A DNA stretch of 9,062 nt, taken from assembly GCA_022709605.1 (NCBI GenBank), contig JAKLIM010000129.1, forward strand, positions 1-9,062. Reading direction: 5' to 3'. This document shows, piece by piece, positions 1 through 6,178 of the stretch. This DNA is from Bacteroidota bacterium (lineage in GTDB: Bacteria > Bacteroidota > Bacteroidia > Bacteroidales > Paludibacteraceae). Position 1 is the first letter of the stretch; each line of letters starts with the position of its first letter. The position numbers and the translations under genes were made by a program. The notes beneath the pieces were generated by a model. It was not told the origin of the DNA, did not search any database, and worked only from the letters and a program-made list of their open reading frames with translations.

Positions 1-214
1 TTTTTTCGATTAATGCCCCTAATTTCAGGGTTACCGATAGATTGATATCCTTTTCGCGGGCTATTGCCCCTACTGCACCGGCATCGTGACCACCATGTCC
101 GGCATCAATGACCACTACAAAGTTCTTAACCTGTGCCTGTAATTCGTTTGAACTACTGAATGTTACAAGCAGTAGTATCAAGCAAATATTTATTATTCTG
201 AGTTTTAGTTTCAT
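1..214 (-). CDS. N-acetylmuramoyl-L-alanine amidase (Amidase_3), N-terminal part, runs off left edge
   Basis: Reading leftward from an ATG at 214, the frame stays open for 71 codons to the window edge, so only the start of the protein is visible. Residues 1-28 form a signal peptide: a basic start (MKLKLR), a hydrophobic core (IINICLILLLVTF) and a probable cleavage near LQA-Q. The catalytic domain begins at once with VVVIDAGHGGHDAGAVG (residues 33-49), the first Amidase_3 motif. In this family the His of the DxGHGG motif (H40 here) is a zinc ligand. The AREKDINLSV segment that follows also fits. Such enzymes cleave the amide bond between N-acetylmuramic acid and the stem peptide, here in the periplasm. 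The remaining zinc ligands and catalytic Glu lie outside the window, so activity cannot be confirmed. The gene diverges from lptD. Confidence 0.92.
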   Translation of the reverse strand, partial: MKLKLRIINICLILLLVTFSSSNELQAQVKNFVVVIDAGHGGHDAGAVGAIAREKDINLSVTLKLGALIEK

Positions 215-254
215 AATATCTAATTGTTTTATTTATTACAAGACAATTATTATG

Positions 255-262
255 CAAAAGTA
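255..262 (-). promoter_or_regulatory. Probable -7 box of the amidase promoter
   Basis: On the minus strand the octamer reads TACTTTTG, an exact match to the Bacteroidota -7 consensus TAnnTTTG. It lies 40 bases upstream of the amidase ATG at 214, leaving a leader of roughly 30-35 nt. I see no convincing TTTG-type -33 element at the usual spacing, which is common because that element is weakly conserved. An exact match is possible by chance in AT-rich DNA; position and orientation are what support it. Confidence 0.5.
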
Positions 263-358
263 ATCTTTTTATTCCTCTTCACATAAGTATGTAAGAAGTA
301 AATTTTCAAATTAAACATAAAAAAAAGTTATAGAAAAGCCAGACTCCCTTTTTTTCAC

Positions 359-366
359 TAAATTTG
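359..366 (+). promoter_or_regulatory. Probable -7 box of the lptD promoter
   Basis: TAAATTTG matches the Bacteroidota -7 consensus TAnnTTTG exactly and sits 33 bases before the lptD ATG, predicting a leader of about 25-30 nt. No clear -33 element is visible. With the opposing box at 255-262 it makes 215-399 a divergent promoter region. I see no gene, riboswitch-like fold or operator palindrome in the rest of that 185-bp stretch, only A/T-rich sequence. Confidence 0.55.
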
Positions 367-399
367 CATTCTCAATCATAAAACTTCACAAACAGAGGG

Positions 400-3180
400 A
401 TGCATTTCTGCAATTATCTAATTTTCAACATAAAATACATTGTTTTAATCATTATATTATGGTTGATTTTTCCTGTATTTGGTATAAGTCAGAACAACTT
501 ACCCGTTGGGGAGAAGGCTAAAACAGAAAATATTACCGATTCATTGACTAAAAACAGCAATGATTCGACAAAAAAAGCTTTACCAGCTCCATTAAAACCA
601 AACCAGATTGATGCCGAAATAAATTACACGGCACAAGATTCTATTGTTTTTTTCGCCAATGGCACCGGATATCTTTATGGCGATACCGATATTAAATACA
701 AAGCAATTAATCTTAAAGCTGATTATGTACGTGTAAAAATGGATAGTAGCATCGTTTATGCCACAGGAACAGCAGACAGTACCGGAGTAAAAAAAGGTGA
801 ACCAATATTCAAAGAAGGCGAAAAGGAATATACATCCAAAGCATTATCGTATAATCTTAAATCAAAAAAAGCCTTTATAAGTCAGGCAGTTACTCAGGAA
901 GGCGAAGGATATATTATAAGTAAAAGAACCAAAAAATCGACCGAGAACGTTTTTTGTATTGCCGATGGAAAATATACCACCTGCGATAATCACGATAGTC
1001 CACACTTTTATTTGAATATTACGAAAGGAAAAGTAGAACCTGATAATTATATAGTTACAGGTCCGGCCTATTTAGTTATGGCCGATGTGCCTTTACCTAT
1101 TGCTTTGCCGTTCGGGTTTTTCCCTTTTACCAATAAATATTCATCGGGTTTGCTCATGCCAAGTTATACAAATGAACTTACACGCGGGTTCGGGCTGACA
1201 AACGGAGGCTGGTATTTTGCTGTGAATGACTATGTTGACCTCGAAGTTAAAGCCGATATTTATACCAAAGGCACCTGGGCATTACGTACATCGTCAAATT
1301 ATGTGAAACGTTATAAATATCGTGGTTCACTTAACGTTGAATATCGTGAAGATGTAACCGGCGAGAAAGATTTAACGGATTATAGCAAATCAAAGAATTT
1401 TAGTGTTCAATGGTCGCACAGCCAGGACCAAAAGGCAAATCCGAATTTTACCTTCTCGTCCAGTGTAAACTTTTCGACCAGTGGTTACAACAAAAGCAAT
1501 ATTAACAGCTATGCACGCCCTGAACTCAACTCCGAAAACACAAAATTCTCGAGTGTTAACTTTACCAAAAGATTTCCGAATATTCCTTCGCTGAGTTTAT
1601 CGGGCGGTATGTCAATTACACAACGAACAAAAGACTCTACCATCAGTTTGAGCCTACCGAATATTAATATAGGTTACAGCCGTTTTTATCCATTGAAAAG
1701 AAAAAATGCAGTAGGAAAAGAACGCTGGTACGAAAAAATATCCATGTCGTATTCGGGTACCTTAACGAATAGTATTGATACAAAAGAAAAACTGTTATTA
1801 CATTCTTCATTACAAAAAGACTGGAGAAACAACATGCGACACAGCATTCCGGTTTCAGCAACTTTTAATTTATTGAAATACATAAACATTTCACCATCAT
1901 TTAATTACAGCGAAAGTTGGTATTTACAATCGGTTGATAAATCGTGGGATAAAGCAGCTCAGAAAGAAGTAATAGATACAATCCAGGGTTTTAACAGGGT
2001 TTATAATTTCAACATGGGTGTTTCAGCCTCTACAAAATTATACGGATTTTTCATCCCCTTACGTTCGATTTTTGGTGATAAAGTTGACCGGATTCGTCAC
2101 GTATTGACGCCGAGCATCGGTTTCGGTTATACGCCGGACTTTGGTGATGCAAAATGGGGCATGTACGATACGTATATTAAAAGTGTGCGTGATGCTTCAA
2201 ATCCAGAGATTTACCGTGATTCTGAAGTGAAATACGCTCACAGCATGTACGGTGGCACGAGCACCGGAAAATCGGGGAATTTAAACTTTTCACTGGGCAA
2301 TAATGTTGAAATGAAAGTCAGAAACGATAAAGATACCACCGGCACAAATCCGTTTACCAAGGTTAGTTTAATTGATAATTTGTCGTTGAGCGGAAATTAC
2401 AACATGGCAGCCGATTCGATGCAATGGTCCAATTTTGCCATGAGCATTCGTTTAAAACTAACCAAAAGTTATTCATTAAACCTGAGCACAAGTTTTGATC
2501 CTTACATGTATGCGCTTAATAAAAGTGGCGGACCGGTGAGAGTTAATAAATTACGCTGGAATAACAGTATGTTTCCACGATTTACAGGCACCAGCACTTC
2601 GTACAGTTACACTATTAATAATGATACATTTAAAAACCTTTTTAAAGGAAAGGACACCGACAAAAAAACAGGAAAAGAAGGCGATAATAAACAATCGCCT
2701 GAAGGACCACCAGCAACAGGAAACGATATAGAAGACAATATCGGGGATGGTCAGGTTCCGAATTCTGGCGAAAACGGTCAAAAAAAATTAGTGGATACAG
2801 ATGGTTATGATAATATTTCAATCCCCTGGAGTTTAAGTGCCAATTATTCAGTTCGATACGGGAATACTGTATTTAACAAAACTAAATTGGAATATGATAT
2901 GGGATTCACACACAACCTAAGTTTTAACGGAAGTCTGACATTGACTCAAAAATGGAATATAACGGCCAATTCGACTTATGATTTCAAAGACAAACAAATT
3001 ACTTATTTCAGTATGAATGTAAACAGAAATTTACATTGCTGGAGTATGTCGGCAAGTATTGTACCTTTTGGAGCGTACAAATCGTATAGTTTTCATATTG
3101 GCGTGAATGCGAGCATGTTGTCCGATTTGAAATACGACAAACAAAGCGAATACGGTAAAAATAATATAAACTGGTATTAA
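400..3180 (+). CDS. lptD: LPS-assembly outer-membrane protein LptD (OstA/Imp family)
   Basis: LptD is the outer-membrane barrel of the Lpt pathway; with the lipoprotein LptE it places LPS or lipooligosaccharide in the outer leaflet. The 926-residue product has a signal peptide (about 1-31; core YIVLIIILWLIFPVF). A polar linker follows, then an OstA/LptA-like beta-jellyroll at about 70-215, with GTGYLYGDTDIKY and the family-typical YTTCDNHDSPHFYL (192-205). The long C-terminal barrel consists of alternating aromatic/polar strands. The final segment LHCWSMSASIVPFGAYKSY (878-896) resembles the C-terminus of Bacteroidota LptD proteins as I recall them. Mature cysteines are only C186, C195 and C880. 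Residues about 748-803 are a charged, Gly/Asn/Pro-rich low-complexity insert, probably a loop. The ATG at 400 is chosen because an in-frame stop lies at 379-381 and the next Met is residue 113. AGAGGG directly abuts the ATG, too close to act as a normal Shine-Dalgarno. No terminator separates it from the next gene. Confidence 0.93.
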   Translation: MHFCNYLIFNIKYIVLIIILWLIFPVFGISQNNLPVGEKAKTENITDSLTKNSNDSTKKALPAPLKPNQIDAEINYTAQDSIVFFANGTGYLYGDTDIKYKAINLKADYVRVKMDSSIVYATGTADSTGVKKGEPIFKEGEKEYTSKALSYNLKSKKAFISQAVTQEGEGYIISKRTKKSTENVFCIADGKYTTCDNHDSPHFYLNITKGKVEPDNYIVTGPAYLVMADVPLPIALPFGFFPFTNKYSSGLLMPSYTNELTRGFGLTNGGWYFAVNDYVDLEVKADIYTKGTWALRTSSNYVKRYKYRGSLNVEYREDVTGEKDLTDYSKSKNFSVQWSHSQDQKANPNFTFSSSVNFSTSGYNKSNINSYARPELNSENTKFSSVNFTKRFPNIPSLSLSGGMSITQRTKDSTISLSLPNINIGYSRFYPLKRKNAVGKERWYEKISMSYSGTLTNSIDTKEKLLLHSSLQKDWRNNMRHSIPVSATFNLLKYINISPSFNYSESWYLQSVDKSWDKAAQKEVIDTIQGFNRVYNFNMGVSASTKLYGFFIPLRSIFGDKVDRIRHVLTPSIGFGYTPDFGDAKWGMYDTYIKSVRDASNPEIYRDSEVKYAHSMYGGTSTGKSGNLNFSLGNNVEMKVRNDKDTTGTNPFTKVSLIDNLSLSGNYNMAADSMQWSNFAMSIRLKLTKSYSLNLSTSFDPYMYALNKSGGPVRVNKLRWNNSMFPRFTGTSTSYSYTINNDTFKNLFKGKDTDKKTGKEGDNKQSPEGPPATGNDIEDNIGDGQVPNSGENGQKKLVDTDGYDNISIPWSLSANYSVRYGNTVFNKTKLEYDMGFTHNLSFNGSLTLTQKWNITANSTYDFKDKQITYFSMNVNRNLHCWSMSASIVPFGAYKSYSFHIGVNASMLSDLKYDKQSEYGKNNINWY

Positions 3181-3266
3181 TCGAAATTATTAACAAACAG
3201 AAATGAACAATTAATGTATAAATGCATTTAATTAAGTACTTGAAATTAATTTAAAAACAAAAATAG

Positions 3267-3878
3267 ATGAAAATTACAGCAAACAAATCAGTATCAGCCG
3301 AATACGAACTTTATGTTGACGGCGAAACAGAAGGAGAATTAGAATTGATGGAAAAAGCCACACCGGAACAACCTTTGAGTTTTATTTATGGTGTGGGTAT
3401 GATGTTACCAAAATTTGAAGAAAACATCTTTGGCATGTCAATCGGAGATAAATTCGATTTTATTATTGAAATTGATGATGCTTATGGACAATACGAAGAC
3501 GAAAATGTGATAGATCTGGATAGATCGGTATTTGAAATTGATGGAAAACTTGATCAGGAAATGATTTTCGAAGGAAATGTAGTTCCATTGATGGATTCTG
3601 AAGGTCATCGTCTTAATGCACAGATCGTAACAATAACCGATACACACGTAAAAGTAGATTTGAATCACCCGTTGGCAGGCGAAAATCTGCATTTCAAAGG
3701 CAGTATTCTTGAAGTGCGCGAAGCCACTGAAAAAGAACTTGCTGCATTGAGCGGTGGAGGCTGCGGAAGTGGTTGTGGATGCGGAAGCGGCGAAGGCGGC
3801 GGCTGTGGCGACGGAGGTTGCGGAACAGGCGAAGAAGATGAAATGGGCGGCTGTGGAAGCGGATGTGGCTGTCATTAA
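3267..3878 (+). CDS. slyD: SlyD-type FKBP peptidyl-prolyl cis-trans isomerase with Cys/Gly-rich tail
   Basis: This 203-residue cytoplasmic protein has no signal peptide. It has the SlyD layout: FKBP strands (1-75) with LSFIYGVGMMLPKFEENIFG and MSIGDKFDF, then DDAYGQYEDENV leading into the insert-in-flap chaperone domain (about 76-130), then the return to FKBP with NHPLAGENLHFKG (133-145). Known SlyD proteins combine proline isomerisation, binding of unfolded chains and metal (Ni, Zn) handling. The tail from 163 to the end is almost all Gly, Cys, Ser and acidic residues, with eight cysteines (166, 170, 172, 180, 185, 196, 200, 202) and a terminal His203. E. coli SlyD has a His/Cys/Asp/Glu-rich nickel-binding tail; here His is nearly absent, so thiol ligation would dominate. 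A TAG stop immediately precedes the ATG, fixing the start. The 86-bp gap after lptD has no clear TAnnTTTG box and no terminator, so read-through from lptD is possible. A strong terminator follows. Confidence 0.9.
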   Translation: MKITANKSVSAEYELYVDGETEGELELMEKATPEQPLSFIYGVGMMLPKFEENIFGMSIGDKFDFIIEIDDAYGQYEDENVIDLDRSVFEIDGKLDQEMIFEGNVVPLMDSEGHRLNAQIVTITDTHVKVDLNHPLAGENLHFKGSILEVREATEKELAALSGGGCGSGCGCGSGEGGGCGDGGCGTGEEDEMGGCGSGCGCH

Positions 3879-3898
3879 TTAGTCGTTAAATTCTTATT

Positions 3899-3946
3899 CA
3901 ATGGATATTCAGTGGTCTTGTATCACTTTATATCCATTGTTTTTTT
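3899..3946 (+). terminator. Two-tier rho-independent terminator after slyD
   Basis: A perfect 10-bp outer stem, CAATGGATAT (3899-3908) with ATATCCATTG (3930-3939), encloses a small internal loop and a 6-bp inner stem, AGTGGT (3911-3916) with ATCACT (3922-3927), one pair being G-T. The apical loop is 5 nt. Seven T residues (3940-3946) follow directly. This is the best-formed hairpin I see in the window. It lies 20 bases after the slyD stop and should isolate that transcript from aroC. Confidence 0.88.
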
Positions 3947-3988
3947 ATAAAATATGAGTTCTAAATTTATTTTTATCAAACTTTTGAA

Positions 3989-3996
3989 TAACTTTG
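3989..3996 (+). promoter_or_regulatory. Probable -7 box of the aroC promoter
   Basis: TAACTTTG is an exact match to the Bacteroidota -7 consensus TAnnTTTG. It lies 44 bases before the aroC ATG and downstream of the slyD terminator, where a fresh promoter is needed. The predicted leader is about 35-40 nt of A/T-rich sequence. No clear -33 element is seen. Confidence 0.6.
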
Positions 3997-4040
3997 TAAC
4001 TCTTTAATAATCAAAATTATTTTTCAAATATTTATTTTTT

Positions 4041-5117
4041 ATGTCGAATACAATTGGTAAATTGTTCACTTTCACCTCTTTTGGCGAATCACATGGAAAA
4101 GCCATTGGAGGTATTGTTGATGGCTGTCCGGCCGGAATAGACTTGGACGAAAATTATATACAAAGTGAACTCGACAGGCGTAAACCCGGACAATCTTCCA
4201 TTTCGACTCCGAGAAAAGAAGATGACAAAGTCGAATTTCTATCCGGCATTTTTGAAGGAAAAACGACAGGAACTCCGATTGCTTTTGTAATCCGGAATCA
4301 AAATCAGCATAGTTCAGACTACAATCATCTGAAGGAAATATATCGTCCATCGCACGCAGATTTCACCTACCAACAAAAATACGGAATACGCGACTATCGC
4401 GGCGGTGGAAGAAGTTCTGCCCGTGAAACAGCTTCGCGAGTGGTGGCTGGTGCAATTGCAAAGTTGGTACTTCGCAATAACGGAATGGAGATAACAGCCT
4501 TTACATCACAGGTTGGACCGATTATGATAACACAAACTCTCGAAACGCTGGATTTGACATTAACCGAGCGCAATATTATCCGTTGTCCTCAACCAAAAGT
4601 TGCGGAAAAAATGATTGACTATATCGAACAACTAAAAAAAGAAGGTGATTCGACCGGTGGAATAATTACCTGTATAATTAAAGGAGTTCCGGTTGGTTTG
4701 GGCGAACCGATTTTTGATAAATTACAAGCACGATTGGCTCAGGCAATGCTCAGCATAAATGCAACACATGGTTTCGATTATGGTCGCGGATTTGAAGGCG
4801 TAAACCTGAAAGGCTCTGAAATGAACGATCCGTTTACAAAAGAAAATGATAAAATCATTACTAAAACCAACAATTCGGGTGGTGTGCAGGGCGGAATCAG
4901 TAATGGTGAAGACATTTATTTCAGAGTATTATTTAAACCCGTTGCCACCATCTCAAAAAAACAGGAAACTGTTGATATTCATGCCAATGAAGTGGAACTA
5001 AGTGCAAGAGGACGTCACGATCCGTGTGTTTTGCCCCGTGCAGTACCCATTGTAGAAGCAATGGCAGCCATCACTTTGCTCGATTTGCATTTAACAAACC
5101 AAACGCAAAGCAAATAA
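4041..5117 (+). CDS. aroC: Chorismate synthase
   Basis: AroC catalyses the last shikimate-pathway step, converting 5-enolpyruvylshikimate-3-phosphate to chorismate plus phosphate, using reduced FMN without net redox change. The product has 358 residues, close to the 361 of E. coli AroC, and aligns with it end to end. All three family signatures are present: GESHGKAIGGIVDGCPAG (15-32), DYRGGGRSSARETA (118-131) and RGRHDPCVLPRAVP (323-336). The two catalytic histidines of the family correspond to H18 (GESHG) and H105 (RPSHAD), and D327 of the third signature is present. KKEGDST and the VPVGLGEPIFDKL stretch are also typical. It is a soluble cytoplasmic enzyme. It starts a new transcription unit after the slyD terminator and is followed after 72 bp by the lipid kinase gene in the same direction, with no terminator between them. 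Confidence 0.98.
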   Translation: MSNTIGKLFTFTSFGESHGKAIGGIVDGCPAGIDLDENYIQSELDRRKPGQSSISTPRKEDDKVEFLSGIFEGKTTGTPIAFVIRNQNQHSSDYNHLKEIYRPSHADFTYQQKYGIRDYRGGGRSSARETASRVVAGAIAKLVLRNNGMEITAFTSQVGPIMITQTLETLDLTLTERNIIRCPQPKVAEKMIDYIEQLKKEGDSTGGIITCIIKGVPVGLGEPIFDKLQARLAQAMLSINATHGFDYGRGFEGVNLKGSEMNDPFTKENDKIITKTNNSGGVQGGISNGEDIYFRVLFKPVATISKKQETVDIHANEVELSARGRHDPCVLPRAVPIVEAMAAITLLDLHLTNQTQSK

Positions 5118-5189
5118 TGTATAGTTTATTATAGAATTTTTCTTGTAAATAGCACAAATCTAATATGCCCATTGCGGGATTGGTAATTT

Positions 5190-6125
5190 ATGGAAATCAC
5201 TTCACAACATTGGGCGGTAATTATCAATCCCAAATCGGGCAAAAAAAAATATCGTCAACAACGAAAATATATTTTTCTGACACTAAAACATGCCGGAATT
5301 CGATTTGATTATAAAGTCACCAAATTTGCCGGACATGCAATAAAAATTGCCAAACATTTTGCTGAAATGAACTACAGAAATTTTCTGGTAGTTGGTGGCG
5401 ATGGAACAATAAGTGAAGTGATTAACGGAATTTTTAGCGCTGACATTGCTGATACTTCTTCATTAAAAATTGGTTTAATTCCGCGTGGAACAGGCAACGA
5501 TTGGGGTCGATTCTGGGGATTAACTAGTGATCACGTACATTCGTTGGACGTTTTCCTGAAAAATAAAGTTCAATCCATCGATATCGGGAAAATCAACTTC
5601 GAACTTGAAGGAGAAAAATTAACACATTATTTTATCAATTCGGTTGGATTTGGATTGGATGCTGCTGTTTGTCACAACACCAACCGAATGAAAAAATATG
5701 TAGGAAGTCATTCATTTCTTTATACCATTGCTATGTTGGGTGCAATTTTCACCTATCGCACTCATAAAGTGAGGATTACATCAGCCGAAAAGAATATAAA
5801 TAATGATATGTTCACTATGAATGTGGCAAACGGTTGTTTCAGTGGCGGAGGTATGAAACAAAATCCGAATGCTTTGCCTTATGATGGTTTGCTCGATGTA
5901 ATGTTAGCTAAAAAACCGACATTAAAAGATATATTTTATTCATTAACATTACTATTTAATGGGAAAATACTACAACATCCTGTCATTGAATCGTTTCAAA
6001 CTTCAAAACTGACACTGAATTGTGAACATAACGGAATTTTTGAAGCCGATGGAATTGTTGTTAACTGTAATTCGCCTGTTAACATAGAAATAATTCGAAA
6101 TGGTATACAAATGATTGTGCCCTGA
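5190..6125 (+). CDS. Diacylglycerol kinase-family lipid kinase (YegS/DgkB type)
   Basis: The 311-residue product has the two-domain YegS/DgkB/sphingosine-kinase fold. The nucleotide-binding domain carries INPKSGKKK (12-20), VVGGDGTISEVING (67-80) and IPRGTGNDWGR (97-107). The lipid-binding beta-sandwich includes NSVGFGLDAAV (150-160), FSGGGMKQNPNALPYDGLLD (217-236) and EADGI (285-289). These enzymes transfer phosphate from ATP to diacylglycerol or a related lipid at the inner face of the cytoplasmic membrane, but the substrate cannot be read from sequence. D287 corresponds to the Asp proposed as general base in DgkB. The usual Asp-Gly-Glu at this point has Ile instead of Glu, a deviation to note. 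The length is normal and there is no signal peptide. An in-frame TAA at 5184-5186 and the next Met at residue 60 fix the start. It may be co-transcribed with aroC: I see no TAnnTTTG box in the 72-bp gap. Confidence 0.92.
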   Translation: MEITSQHWAVIINPKSGKKKYRQQRKYIFLTLKHAGIRFDYKVTKFAGHAIKIAKHFAEMNYRNFLVVGGDGTISEVINGIFSADIADTSSLKIGLIPRGTGNDWGRFWGLTSDHVHSLDVFLKNKVQSIDIGKINFELEGEKLTHYFINSVGFGLDAAVCHNTNRMKKYVGSHSFLYTIAMLGAIFTYRTHKVRITSAEKNINNDMFTMNVANGCFSGGGMKQNPNALPYDGLLDVMLAKKPTLKDIFYSLTLLFNGKILQHPVIESFQTSKLTLNCEHNGIFEADGIVVNCNSPVNIEIIRNGIQMIVP

Positions 6126-6151
6126 TTTCTTTACCATTTCAGAATTTTTCA

Positions 6152-6159
6152 TAAATTTC
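6152..6159 (+). promoter_or_regulatory. Weak candidate -7 box upstream of the CotH-like gene
   Basis: TAAATTTC differs from the TAnnTTTG consensus only in the last base. It lies 19 bases before the annotated ATG, giving a very short leader, or about 65 bases before the alternative TTG start at 6227. It is the nearest match in the 53-bp gap. It could be chance, with the gene read from the upstream unit instead. Confidence 0.25.
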
Positions 6160-6178
6160 TGTTATAAACTCCGTTGCT

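Noticed and set aside
1664..1889. Two overlapping minus-strand open frames of 65-67 codons inside lptD
   Set aside because: Both are shadows of the lptD reading frame, overlap each other in different frames and show no domain or promoter.
3219..3230. Perfect 12-bp palindrome TAAATGCATTTA in the lptD-slyD gap
   Set aside because: It is short, A/T-rich, without a loop or following T-run and not repeated near other promoters. It could be chance, so neither operator nor terminator is called.
3228..3249. Possible hairpin TTAATT / AATTAA before slyD
   Set aside because: A six-pair all-A/T stem would be too weak to terminate or to act as a riboswitch.
3438..3875. Long open frame on the minus strand opposite slyD, rich in Ala, Ser and Thr
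   Set aside because: It is the complement of the repetitive Gly/Cys codons of the SlyD tail. The plus-strand frame is a clear family member and the minus frame has no recognisable domain.
5118..5189. Search for a separate promoter or terminator between aroC and the lipid kinase
   Set aside because: No TAnnTTTG box and no GC-bearing hairpin with a T-run is present. The best partial match (TAATTTAT) departs in two of the six fixed bases.
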